Below, one piece after another: positions 50,871-63,148 of a stretch of 64,000 nt of DNA. Below the pieces are notes generated by a model that did no database searches, was not told where the DNA came from, and saw only the letters and a list, made by a program, of their open reading frames with translations. Every line of letters begins with the position of its first letter. Within the stretch, counting starts at the first letter, position 1. Source of the stretch: Paralichthys olivaceus (Eukaryota; Chordata; Actinopteri; Pleuronectiformes; Paralichthyidae); assembly GCF_024713975.1 (NCBI RefSeq), contig NC_091095.1, positions 3,508,001 through 3,572,000 of the forward strand, given 5' to 3'. The position numbers and the translations under genes are program-made.

Positions 50871-53800
50871 CAGTAACAGAGCTGTGTGTTGTTCTGCAGG
50901 ATGAACCGACCGCTGTGTTTCTCAGGACCACTAGAACGTCTTTATTTTCCTTCTTTATACGATGGTGTTTATTTTAGACAGTAATGAAATCACACCTCCC
51001 ATCATGCTGTGCTCTGCGGAGCTTTCACCAGGCTACTGACGCTCTCAGCGGGAGCAGCTGTTATCGTACATGGTCAAATGTACAAGAAAAATAAGAGATT
51101 AGGAGCCGCTCGGAGCGTTTGATTGCTCCTGTTACGACGATGTATCCAGTGATATGGATCTTCTACTGAAAGGAATTCCTCAGTCGGGGTCAACGTATCA
51201 AGTTCTGCTCCTAAAGTTGTGTTTATCTTGGCCTACACATCAGCCATCTCTACAAAAACACCACATTCCTTCATCGTGCACTGCATTTAGTTCCTCACGT
51301 GCATCATTAAGGACATGTACAGCATTGCTGCATAGTTGTGACGTACAACGACACGTCCTCAGTGGTTGTACCTGAAGTCATCAGGTGTTTCTGGTCTTTC
51401 AGGTTCAGACTACGTCACGTGGGAGTGGCCCCAATATAAACAACCACTAAACCTGCTGATTCACCACCTCATTTATAAAACAACAGATTCTGACACGTCC
51501 TCGTCCGTGTTTATTGATCAGGATGTTTAACGAACCTTGGTTTGGCAGGGAGAGGACATTTATCGTTTATATTTGAGCTGTGACAGTGCTGCTGTAAAAA
51601 CTATGATGTGCAAATAAACCAACAGCAGATATGTTTTCTGACGGAGGAGCATCACACTGTGAAATGTGGTCTTGCAGGGTGTGGCACAAGAAAGGTGACA
51701 TTTGCACAATTGGTTTCACTGACTTATTTGCATGTCACATTCTCTAGCAGTATAGATCTACTATCATGACCTCATATTTTATACAGCAATTATAATGTAT
51801 ATATATATAAAAGCATTTTAAAGTTGACTCTTCTTTAAGAAATGTGATTATTTTCATTATCCTGAGCCCAAGTGACATTTATGATTTATCCAGGGACACT
51901 CAAAAACATGATAGCAAAATTAATGAGGCCCCAAATGACCTATAGTGCAACACCATAGTTATATACTTACATGGGTAATCCCTCCATTCAAATAGAATAT
52001 CTATTGTAACTAAGTTTCTTAAGTTATATTATATAAGATTATATCAGTACCGTATTTCTCTCTCTAGAGAGGTGGACAACTCCCACTTTATATGTTTCAT
52101 TCATAAAGTGCATCACCCTGCTGTTCCCACTGCCAAGGACGAGAGATAAGACGAATCAAAACACGACGAAGACATGACAGAATGTGGCAAAAACCGTGAA
52201 GGAGAGCCACCTCATGACCCTTCGCCTGAGGTGAACTTTAGTTATGACCCACACCCAAGATTCCCCCTTGTTACCCTACAAAACTACGTCCAGGTCCTCC
52301 TCCCCATGGCTTAATTTCTTATTTCTAATGTGTTTCATTAGATTTTGCTGTTATTTTTGTTCCTTTCCTCTGAAGGGTGTTTCTGTCTCGGTGAAGAAAC
52401 CTTGAATAGTCGACCTACAACATTGACTTTGTTGTACTTATTGTGTATTCCTTGCAGGAAGCTGGGGGTGTTGCTACATGAGACTATTGTTCCTTGGTCG
52501 GGCAATGATTGTATTTCAGCTCAAATGTCTCCTGTCTTTCCATGAGGAAGAGGATATTGTGGGATATATGTCAAGTGAGTGCAAAATTCCTGTTTGTCTT
52601 TACTTGTGGGGTGATTTGAGTCTATCGAGGTGCAGTAAGTGGGACATCCCGACTGGTTTCTTTAAGAAGGTGCCCTGTGGTGTGTAATAAATTATGCAAG
52701 TCACCTACATAGTAGGTTTCTACCTTGTGCTTTTTCGGGTGTGTCTGATAAGACAAAGGAAAAGTCAGAGGTTATGAAACTTGACGTGAAAGGGCCACAG
52801 GAGCAGGTTCAGAGGCTAATATATATATAGATTGCACCCAACCCCCCAGCTTGTCTAATTTGCACTTGGAGTCGAAAGACAGGCTCCACTATCTACCTGG
52901 AGCCTGGGTCACATTTTTTGTCTCAAAACACATCAGCATTATTTGCTGTACATGGTAATTTCTTACCAATAGATTTGACTCACTGTGATGAAAGCAGCTC
53001 CCAGACTCTGCTTGAAAAGGGTGAGGTGCATCTCTGTCCGTGATGAAAAGGAACTCTCTGGCTCTGCACATGTGACACGAGACAGCAAACATTGACAATT
53101 CTTGCATCCTGCACTCCTTTTGTTCTGTGTTAGCTCAGTTCAATCACCCATTCCCCAAAAACCCAACAATCAGTGACACCTTTGCTTTAACCTTTTGGTT
53201 GATGAATGTAATTCTCTTTGACTATCAGATTAAAAACCGGTTTTGAAAAGCAACGAACAGGAAAGCCCTCTGTAGTGAAAACTGTGAGGAATTACAACGT
53301 GAGCCCATTTGAGAATACAGCAGGAAAACATCTGCAGAATTGTTGATTGTTTTCAAATTATCAAGATGTACAGAGCCAAAAGATTAAAATGTTTTTATCT
53401 TGTGCGTACAAGTTAATATCTGCCTGGTAAAGAAATTACTGCCTTTAAGAGTTTGTTAATTTCTCAAGTATTGAAACATGTTCCTACTGAGCCTGTTTTC
53501 CTTCGGCACGGTGGCTGTGTCCATCTCAGAGATTCAAACACAAACATCTTGGTGGTGGATCGTGACAACCAGTCATGTCAACATTAATCTAACCGTGATT
53601 TCGATGTTTAATTGTGTTGAATTGTAATTTTTCCGATATAGTGAATGAATGTGCTGGTATATGTTGAGGTGTTGTGTGTAAATGTTTCTTACAGCGTGTT
53701 TTAGATTTAGGATGAACCTGCCCAAAGACTGCAGATGAAAATAAGCTAATAGCACAATCTGGCACAAATGATCTCTTCTCATTTGGAGATTAATGTTTTT

Positions 53801-53889
53801 GTGTATTGTCCTCTTTTATTAAAGACAATTAAAGACACAAAAACATATTTGAGGACTTGGGGGGTGTTTTGTTAAAAAACGAGATAAAA

Positions 53890-54154
53890 TGGGATATTGC
53901 ACTTCTTCCTCCACCCTGCTGGTGTCGCTGTGGTGCTCACAGCGCGCTTCCCTCTCGGACTCGCTCCCCTCTTTGTTGAACCCTCCTCTGCTGCCGCTAC
54001 CTGCTCCCCTGTGATTGGCCGCTGCGGTCGTCTCTTCCTGGTACGTCAGGTTCCAGCGCTGGTTCTCCGGGTTCTCTCTGTCAACACACGCTCGGTTCTC
54101 GCCGATTCTGTCGCTCGTTTCTCCCCGAGACCGTCAACACTCCGCAGGTTGAAC
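53890..54154 (+). promoter_or_regulatory. gmds: gmds promoter and 5' UTR
   Basis: Abrupt change from AT-rich DNA to a CpG-rich block immediately upstream of the gmds start codon, typical of a housekeeping promoter. It includes an ATTGG word (CCAAT box on the opposite strand) at about 54014. The start site is not determinable. Confidence 0.5.
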
Positions 54155-57100
54155 ATGGCCCAGTGCTCCCAGACCAACAACGCCGGCTCCGCCGCGAACG
54201 GAGAACCGCAGGCGGCGGGAAAGGTGGCGCTCATCACCGGCATCACCGGACAGGTAACTTTCCTCCCTGCGTTGTTTCTGCGAATGTATGAACGAGCCCT
54301 CGAGCTGCACTTTATCGAAATACAACCTCGACCTTTCTCAGCGATCACTTTCCCGTCGAGAGGCTGTTTGTGTACAGCTGTTTACAGCTGTTCCACGTGT
54401 GTCACTGTTCAAATCTCACCCAGTGATTCGACATGACAGGAAACATTCAGGACGTACAGACCGGATCCACAGCAGGTGCAGCTGCAGCACCTGTGTAGTC
54501 AGGAGGCTTTTTAAATCTCAACCCAGAGAAGCTGAAGATAGTTTGAAACCAACTGTGACTGTTGTGGAAGATTCATTCTACTTGTAAACACACTTACACT
54601 GGGTTTTTTCCCTCCAGCCAAGCCACATTGGAACGTGCAGATTTTAAAAGCCCACCTGTGCGTAGGCTTTAAAAGTACAATCAATAAAAATAAAGGAACT
54701 CACCAGTCTTTAGGTTATCAGGGTTTGTCTTGTCTAGATATTGGTCCTGATATCATGTGCTCCTAATGAGGGGAGCTGATTTTTTATTTTTTTTGCTTTT
54801 GTTTCCATGAATAGAATAAAGAATGAACTTTGAAAGCAAAGAAACATTTTGATAAATAACACGGCCCCTTCGTCATGTTTCTCCCGTTTTTACAGTGTCA
54901 CCTAAGCTCACAACGTCAAATACTTGTCCAGCACCGTCCAGGTTTGAGTAGTGTGTCGTAAATGTCGTTGTTTGAATGGAGAAAACTGTAATGACGGCAT
55001 GTTTTTGCTTTTAAACACAAGATAAAAGTTTCACAAATATGTTTTGAAAAGTGTTCAGGCTTCAAAAGCAAAGTCTATCAACCTTCGCTCAAAAAACTGA
55101 GAATCATTCGCTGAACGTTTTAGTATAAATCTCCCCTTGAATGCAGAATTGGAAAGTAACTTCGTGTCTTGTTAGATCCTTCTTTGCCGCAACACATTTT
55201 AATCCCTGTCTTTTGTCCTGTTGCATTAAAGGTGACGTTTTTATTTGCCTGAAACGACCCAATCCAGATATAAACCCAGATTATTCCCGTCTCTTATTAT
55301 AAAATGTAAATTTGTAGGATGATAACGTGACAAAGAGCCAGTTTATCAAGATTAATGGGATTTAATGAACACTTGCCTGTCAATGCAGAGGGTGCAAAGT
55401 TCAGTTGGCATTGTTTGTTAACACGCCCACACAGTTCGTAGTTTGTGGAGAAACAAAGGTGTGAGTACATTTCAGGATTACTGATATCCTGAAGCCATTG
55501 TTTAGTCTGGTGTTGTGTGAACTCTTCTTCTCGCAGTTTTTGGATGATCTTTGAGATTATCTTTCGAATGTATAACAGTGATTCACTCCAGTTCGGTAGT
55601 ATGATCTCCTACAATTACTGGCTGTTTTGGCCTCTTGGGGGCAGCAGAAACAAACTGGGAATAAAACACTGACACATTTTTGGTCGATGCTGCGAACATA
55701 GCTCACATAGCTAAGTTATTCATTACCTCCACCATGGAGGTTATTCGTTTTATGGCAGAACTATAAGCCTACTGACTGTTAGTAGGCTTAGGCAAAAACT
55801 ACTCAATTCATTTCCTTGTAAATAATGGACAAGAGAGAATTCATGGATCTTGATCGGGGGGAACAAATTAGGCGTATTTAGGGGACTGATATCTATAGTG
55901 TAGTTTCTGATTAAGGGGACTGTCGGGCCTTGGCAGAGGTGTATGCTCTATTGAGTGCCATTCTAGTTTGGAGTCATATTTCTATCAACTTCATCTGCAG
56001 AAGTTTTGGCATTTTGCCATCAATGGAAAAATGTTATTTAAAATATTTTGACAGTTTCTATAGGTTATGTATGTTCAGATTTTTGTTCCATTTACATCAA
56101 GATTGAATATGAAGTTAACCTGATGAATTGTAGCCCAAGATAATACCTGAACAACAGACAGAGGGGGGTGTGGATCAGGCAGAACCAGTTTTACTTGTAT
56201 TCATTTGCATAGTGACTGATTTCTGAATGCATGGATAAACGACACCAGTGGAATGAGGATCCTTTGTCATAGTCGTAGCTTTGTTTGCTGTGGTTTCTTT
56301 GCTTGGAGATCAGGCAGTAAATGTCAATAGATTCTCCAAAGGATGGCGTTCTGCACACATGTTAACCACTTCCTTCGAATTTCCATTCTCTGGCTGAGTT
56401 TTCTTAACTGTGGAGAAAGTCCAGACACGATTGTGCAGAGTTCCTCCGCAGGTCATTTCTGAAAAAGTATTTTTCATAGGTCTTAAAAAAGGAAAGTCAC
56501 TGATATAGTAATCGACAAAGGAAGAGATCTGCTCATCCCTTTCTAGGGATTTGGACGATTTTAACCATTGATCCCAAATCGGGGAAATTTCACTTATTAC
56601 AGTGGCAGAAGGTCTAAATGAGGTGAGGAGAGCAAGTCAAAGTATAAGACGTAATTAAATTATGTAATTGAAAGAAAATACTGAGAATATGAACAAAAAT
56701 GACTTGATTTGGTTTCAACTTCAGAACTTGAAACGCTGATGTAGTTGACATTTTAAACCTGCATGTCATTCTGAGTTATTTTGCCTTTTGTCCATTTGGA
56801 GACAAGTTTGAAGTGCAGGTTACAAACCAGCTACATCTCCCTTTATGACCAGAGGGACAGTTACTAGAATGGGTAAGAGAAAAAGGTACGAGCAGGAGCC
56901 GAGCTATGTGGGACAGTGCAGAAGACAATAGAACAACGGGTATTTTGACATGAAATATATTGTGTTACTGAGATTTATAAAGTTGTTTATGTACCAGGCT
57001 TTAATTGTGAGTTGTAACACCTGCGTTCACCTGCCATTTTATGTCAATATGGCTACTGTGAAGGTCTGTTGTGAATGTCAAGGCCAACCTGTACTCTAAA

Positions 57101-60100
57101 CAACCATGTGGTAGCTCAGTGTCCCCTCCTGAAATAAAACCATGTTGTAAAGACATAATCTTACTCACAGTGCTCATCCACTAGAAAACCAGTTGGTCCA
57201 CAAAGTAGATTTACTCGTCAGAAAGCCCTCAGATGTGAGCACAAATATCAACTAACACTTTAAGGAGATCAAGTGTCTTTGCTCTATAGAGAGGAAACTC
57301 AAGGAACTACACTGTGAAAATAAACTGTAGAGTAACACCCAGTTTTAACTCAACAGAAACAAAAGGTCTGCAATATTACTCCCACACCCAGAGGCAAAAC
57401 AAGAATGATAGAAAACGCCAACTAGTTAACAAACCCCAGTTGCCACAGGGAGATGCCACGGCACGAACCACACCCACTCGAATTATCACAGAAAGTCATC
57501 TTAACCTTATCAAAAGGATCAATCTGATCTGAGACCAGGCTCCTCCAGTTTGGCCCAACCTGTCTCGAGGACACGTGAGTTCGAACTAAAAACCAGTACG
57601 TTTCTCCAGGGCTGCCTCTCTGCTCTTCAGGAAGATTTATGTCATGAAAGATTACGTCTTTAAGTCTTTGGTATTTTCACAGCTTTGGACAGATGCAGTG
57701 ATTAGTCATGTAATCAATATTTAGGATTCTTTATTGTCATGGTACAGACACAATGATACAATGATATTGCGATGGCACGACCCGAGATTTGAAAACCAGT
57801 TTGAAAATGAAGTCAGTAATAATGCTGAGAAATGCAAAAGGTTTTAAAGGAAATATATTTACATTTATAAAAGTGAGGCATTGTTCAGTGAACGTTGAAT
57901 TGCATAACCGTTTTATTTATTTTTGAACCAATAAAATAGGAAACATTTGCTGGTTCCAGCTTCTGAAACGTGAGAATTTGATGCCGCTTGTGTTGTTGAA
58001 CTGGATATCTTTGGTTGATTTGGTGTGTTCACTCACTCTACTCTGAAACCGTATTATAATATAATATAATATTAATCAACAATTAAAATAATGTTAATGC
58101 AAAATTGTTATTTGTTAAAAAAGTGGCAGCGACGTGAACATTTGCATCAGTTTTACTGTTGTTCATCTAAGTGTGTGTGTGTGTGTGTGTGCACATGCAG
58201 TAAAGCATTGTCATCATTTGCATCAGAGCAAAAAAGCAGCAGGGATTCTGGCAGAATTTGTCTTGATTTGAGGTGAAAGTCGTCATTTGACCGTTCCAGG
58301 CCTCAGCCCCATGTGTGGAGACTGGAGACACAACTATCCAGGTCTTGGAAAGTCATTTTCAGCGCCTCACATTCCTTTGTCAAGCGGGACTTTTCCGAAG
58401 CTCATTCTCCCCCTCGCCCTCTTTAAAGAGGAAAAAAAAAAGAAGAATAACAATATTAATTCATTTTTATTCTGTCGGTCATGGTGTTAGTGTTGAATAC
58501 TGAGGGCCCGTGTAGACGGCATCGCAGGCATCTGGATAGACGATCACAGAAGTCGCTCGCTGGGGCCAGCGGGGTCACAGTGATGCTGTAAATCGCTTGG
58601 CTAACTACTGTTCATAAATTTCAGGGCAGCATGCTGCTCAGTCTGAATATCTTTGACTGCTGTCTCAGTGTGAAGTATTGGGGTGAGAGGGTGAGAGTTA
58701 TGGGAGACCACCTGAGTGCCAAGGCAGAGCTGCTGAGCCGGGCAGGGGCTCTGGCTGATACCGCTGTTTAACGATGCCGGGGTTACGGAGAGGACAGGTT
58801 CAACCTCAGTGTTTGACAGTCAAACTTTACTTTGGCTTTGAGGTCCACACTTCTTTCTTCATCTCCTCTGGTTGGGAAAACAACGCAGCACTGCGATACG
58901 ACCCCCGGAGCTTTTTGATGTTCATCCTACGAGCCCCTTTCCTTCATCCTTTGTTGGCATGTGATACACTTCCCTCAGTCAGACACTGACTCCACAGTTA
59001 GCAGCACAAGATAGAGTCTGAACCAGAGCCAACAATAATAATCATAAAGCTAAGAATGCGTGTGCACATCTCCTCTGTCGCTCATAATGGCTGCTAATGG
59101 CTCCTTCAAGGAGGATTCTTCCTCTGAATTTTGTCTGGTAACTTGTAGAAAAATGGAAGACATGAAAAGTTCAGCTGTAGTTGACGCTGAAAAGATTTTT
59201 TGTTTAATTTTCTGTAAGATTGTGAAAAATTGGCTGCTTTTTTAAAAACATTTTCCCATAGAATGATTCATGGATCTTGGTGATCAAACGAGGCCCATTT
59301 AGGGAATTGATTTCTGTGAGTATGTACAATTTTGGGCAGATAGATTGAATGTAAGGGAGGGGTTGGGCCCGAGTTCCATTTTAGTTGGATGTGTAAATAA
59401 TAAAACAATCAAGCAACATGTCAGCTGAGGAGACGAAAAACATGACGTGGAATCTTTGTAGGTTCCTGTTGCAAGTGTCTTTGTGAAGTGAAGTGCAAAC
59501 AAGAAACCAGTTGGAATGGTTAAGATGTTGTCACAATAGTGCCAGAGCAGGACTAAGGCCAAATGTATTCAATCCCTGCGCTTATGAATTTCTTACTGAA
59601 CAAAAGTCAGTGTCAAAAGAACTGAGCTATGAGAAACCACCTTTTGGAACGTGTACTTTGACTTTCTGCTAACATGTAGGAGGAGGGATTTATGACCTTT
59701 ACTGCAGCCAGCCACCAGGGGGCGATTCAAATAATTTGGCTTCACTTTTTGGGAGCTGTCATGTCGGTCATATTTATATACAGACTCTGCTGAAGCTGAG
59801 AGAGGGGGTAGATTCAGGCTGCTCTTCACACCACTAAATGTTCCCACTTAATGCTTTGCAAGTGCATGTGTGCACGTGTGTGTGTGTGTGTGTGTTGTGG
59901 ACTGTGATTACAGGTTCTTTAAAGCATATCGGGCCTAACTGCAGACTGGCTGCGTGCTTGGTGGCCTCTGCCTGCGGTTTAAAGAAAGCACATTAAAGTG
60001 ATTCATTTGCAGCTTACACACACGATGACAAATAAACGCACATGTGGCCATGAACTCAGTGTTTACGTAGATACAGACATAATGCCTGCAGGCTCACTCT

Positions 60101-63100
60101 CTACATTATGAACTGCAAGGGACACTTGTGTTTTCCACAAGGTCTTTTCCTGGTGTGGGGTCAGAGGTCACAGAGCTGACCTACAGTCTGTCAAGGCCCC
60201 AGTCATTTGTTAGTTCACTGTTCCACCAGCAGGGGGTACCAAACTCAAAGTGCTGGAGTTTGTCCATATACAACACACACACACACTGACACACAGACAC
60301 ATGCACACACATGCACGTACACACACCCACAGACACTTAGCTGTGATTAGTTGATAAGTCGATTTTGCTGCTTTTATTTCCTGAGTTTTTCTATTTTCAA
60401 TTTCCACAGAACGAGAATATATATATTTTTTATAGTCTTCAAAATAATCTTTTGAACTTTGTTGTTGATTATTTCATAATTTTAATCTTGAACATTTAGT
60501 TTAGAGAAGAAACAGCCTTGGGTATTGTCTTTTGTTCTTACCATAGTCTTTACTATAGAATTATTAATATAATAATATTAATATATAATATTATTATAAA
60601 TTATATTCCTTTATTTTGGCTAAATCTAAATTTAAATACACAAACCCACATTTTGTATATTATGAGTCTGGACAAACATTGATGGAAACTGCAGCGTGTC
60701 TCGCTGGCGGAGACCATGAGGGGATAATTCTGTTAATTTGAGGCATAGCTTAATGCATTTTAATGAACTGCATTACTTCATGATGATGCATAGACTTTTC
60801 AAAGTCTTTCTGCCCCTCAGGCTGTCGTAGCTTCTGCAAACACACCTTGACATCAAGAAGCGGGATATGGTTAATGCTTCATAACACCAGTATGCAAATA
60901 TGAGAAAAATATTGCCCTATACTTCAATTAAATTTCACTCTCCTGTCACTGGACCAGCCTTTGGCTCAGATTCAGTGTAGCTGTAGTAGAGGGATCATAT
61001 TGTCTCAAAGGCCAAAATGAGTCTTTGGGGAGTTTGTGGTATGGCATTGACCTGGCAGGTGAACATGTAGTTTGTGTGCGTGTGTGTGTGTGTGCGCGCC
61101 CCCACTCGCTTGCTCCCACCAAGCGCCCAACTCCCCATAACAGGAAACGGCGAGGTGAGGCCAGGGTTTATGGGCTAATACGGCCTCAAAGGAGCCTCTT
61201 GTTTTGAAACAGGGCTGCAGCTCTTCAGGCTTGTTTTCCATATTGGTCTGGCATGGAACGCTTTGACCCTGGCACAGGGGCAGGAAAACATGACACCGGC
61301 TGGTGCTTTGAACGCCGTGTGGACGGGCGAGGGTCTGCCAGTGCCATCCCAGCACCCCTTACCCCTCCCTGGGTTAGACAGAAACAGGTTAGGCACCAGC
61401 GCCAAACCTGCATATGCTGAAAATGATCTTAGACGTAGTAGTAGTATAAGACGTAAATTTGTGAAGCTAATAAAACATTTATTATTTGGAGTAAAGCAGT
61501 AGCTGTTTAGCATCAAGCTCATCCAAATAATTCAGAAGGGCATAAAAAAGAGCCGCTGCTGGCTTACAGCCTCGAGTGGCACTGAATTACAGGCAGCCGT
61601 GTAAAAAAGAATGCACGGGTGACCACATTTACTTTTGTACAAATAAAGTTTGTACAAATAACGTTTAATTTCTTAATTCAACTTTTATTTGTGTTTTTTT
61701 TCTATTTAAAATGATTTATAATACATTTCATGGTTGTAGTATAAAATATCAACACCTCGCTTCTCAGTAGGGTTTGATAATGACATCTTGGGAATCGTAT
61801 CCAATTTTTATATTTTATCGGAATTCTTTTACTCCCTAACATCAGCATTCACCTCTAAAAGTCTGTACCAGCCGGTCTCTACTCACAATTAACAACAACT
61901 GAGGGGTAAAGTGACATCTTCATTTTGTAGTGTAATGCTTCTATAGCCAATTCTGCTCACTTGACTTGGCCGATCTGTACGGTTTCTTATGGCAAAGCCT
62001 GAGTCTAAAACACGAGCATCTCTGCCCGGTGGGTTTCTTCTGTGTGTCATCCCGCCTCTACCCCTCCTCTGTCTTCTGTCTCCCCGCCCTCCAACCCCAC
62101 TCTTGAGGAAGCGTAGGGCTGGCATCCAGGCAGTGTTAGAGTGCGTGTAAATGTGTGTGTGCGCACATGCGAGGGGGATTGAGCGATGAATGCCATGACT
62201 GGTTCGGAATTTTCCAGAGTGTTCCAGAATGTGCGGTCGGAAAGTCTGAGCAGGGAAAAAAGACGAGGAGTAACATGGCTGAAGGGAACAAGACCTTATT
62301 GACAGGGCTCGGTCTCACACACACTCTCACACACACTCCTGCACTGCCACTACGTCTGGCTAAAGCTCCTGATTCTTGTGAATGTTACACTTAATGATCC
62401 CAGGCCTCAGAATTCACTGTGAAGGTTTCAGGAGACTTATTTTCTGACACCATTTGTTTTGTTTATTTGATTATTCGACCAATCGTGTCCATTAATGGAG
62501 CCAGATTTAGATGATTTTGCCTTTTTGTCTGAAGACCGTTGATCTAATGACACTTTGGTAAAAGATTCAGGTATTAAACATAAAGCTTGTGAAAAATATT
62601 AACCAGTAAACAGGAAGCCACTAAATACAATTAATATTTGCCTTTAAACCAAAATGAAAATTATCTGAAAATGTTTTCTAATATGACACATTAGTGGTTA
62701 ACTCATTTTTTTTTTTCTTCAACGTTTTGACCTAGAGATATTGTATTAATGCAGAGTTCAGATATAATAATCAGGGCTTTTACAGATGAAACTCATTCCA
62801 TTTCTATCAATTACATTAGGAATTCTTTCCATGTTGATGTTCTAACACAGTAAATGAGTCTCGGAAGGCCTAGTCTCTGTCTTATAGTTGTTGTGGGTTG
62901 CACGACACAATAAAGCATCAGTTTAGGTTATTTCATCTTTAAAAATAACTTAAACAAGACAAGAAAAAAAAAAGTTTTCCAGAGTATCAATTGGTCATAT
63001 CTGTAATTCAGCTCAGCACAGGCTTCGATGTTAAATCTCATCTATGTGTCTTTGTGTATTTTATTGTACAGATTTTAAGTTGTGTTGTCTTCTCTCTTTC

Positions 63101-63148
63101 CAGGATGGCTCCTACCTCGCTGAGTTCCTGATCGCAAAAGGCTACATG
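54155..63148 (+). CDS. gmds: GDP-mannose 4,6-dehydratase, first two coding exons (partial)
   Basis: Catalyses the first committed step of de novo GDP-fucose synthesis, GDP-mannose to GDP-4-keto-6-deoxy-mannose, using NADP in a short-chain dehydrogenase fold. Exon 1 is 54155-54253 (33 aa, MAQCSQTNN... KVALITGITGQ) and exon 2 is 63104-63148 (15 aa, DGSYLAEFLIAKGYM), both phase 0. Joined, they give the Rossmann turn GITGQDG (G29, G32, G35) and match the human protein from VALITGITGQ to the GY after the helix. The rest, including the catalytic Tyr/Lys, lies beyond the right edge of the window. Exon 2 is only 45 bases, with a strong pyrimidine tract (tctctctttccag) before it. Confidence 0.92.
55721..55970 (+). 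repeat. dispersed teleost repeat, near full-length copy
   Basis: Begins 'acctccaccatggaggttatt', continues 'gcaaaaactactcaattcatt', 'ttcatggatcttgatc', 'tatttaggggactgatatctat', and ends 'actgtcgggccttggcagaggt' 'gctctattgagtgccattctagtt'. The order of these blocks is that of a high-copy element in many fish genomes; its flanks differ between copies. It has no coding capacity, so it is a nonautonomous element. Confidence 0.65.
57715..57785. repeat. retroposon-tail-like fragment
   Basis: 'ttctttattgtcatggtacagacacaatgatacaatg' resembles the 3' tail of fish non-LTR elements. Short and weak. Confidence 0.3.
59255..59395 (+). repeat. second partial copy of the 55.7-kb repeat
   Basis: 'gattcatggatcttggtgatcaaac', 'catttagggaattgatttctgtgagt' and 'gttgggcccgagttccattttagttgga' match the 3' half of the element at 55721-55970. 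Confidence 0.55.
59697..59790 (+). repeat. dispersed teleost repeat
   Basis: 'gcagccagccaccagggggcg' then 'tttggcttcactttttgggagctgtcatgtcgg' and 'tttatatacagact': the best-preserved copy of the element also seen at 19.7 and 19.95 kb. Confidence 0.65.

Larger units (their letters stand above)
49316..53889. other. intergenic mylk4-gmds
   Basis: AT-rich with no gene supported. Includes the 46-bp palindrome, a retroposon-tail-like 'gataagatcaactttgttggtc' at about 49770, an AAGAG tract at 50822-50870 and an unclassified segment at 52150-52760 that could be an LTR-like or unknown repeat. Confidence 0.45.
54254..63103 (+). other. gmds: gmds intron 1, 8.85 kb
   Basis: Contains dispersed repeats (55.72-55.97, 59.25-59.40, 59.70-59.79 kb), GT/CA microsatellites (58171-58192, about 59875-59895, 60270-60305, 61077-61095) and an AT-rich self-complementary stretch near 60560-60605. 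No independent gene or conserved RNA was recognised. Confidence 0.5.
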
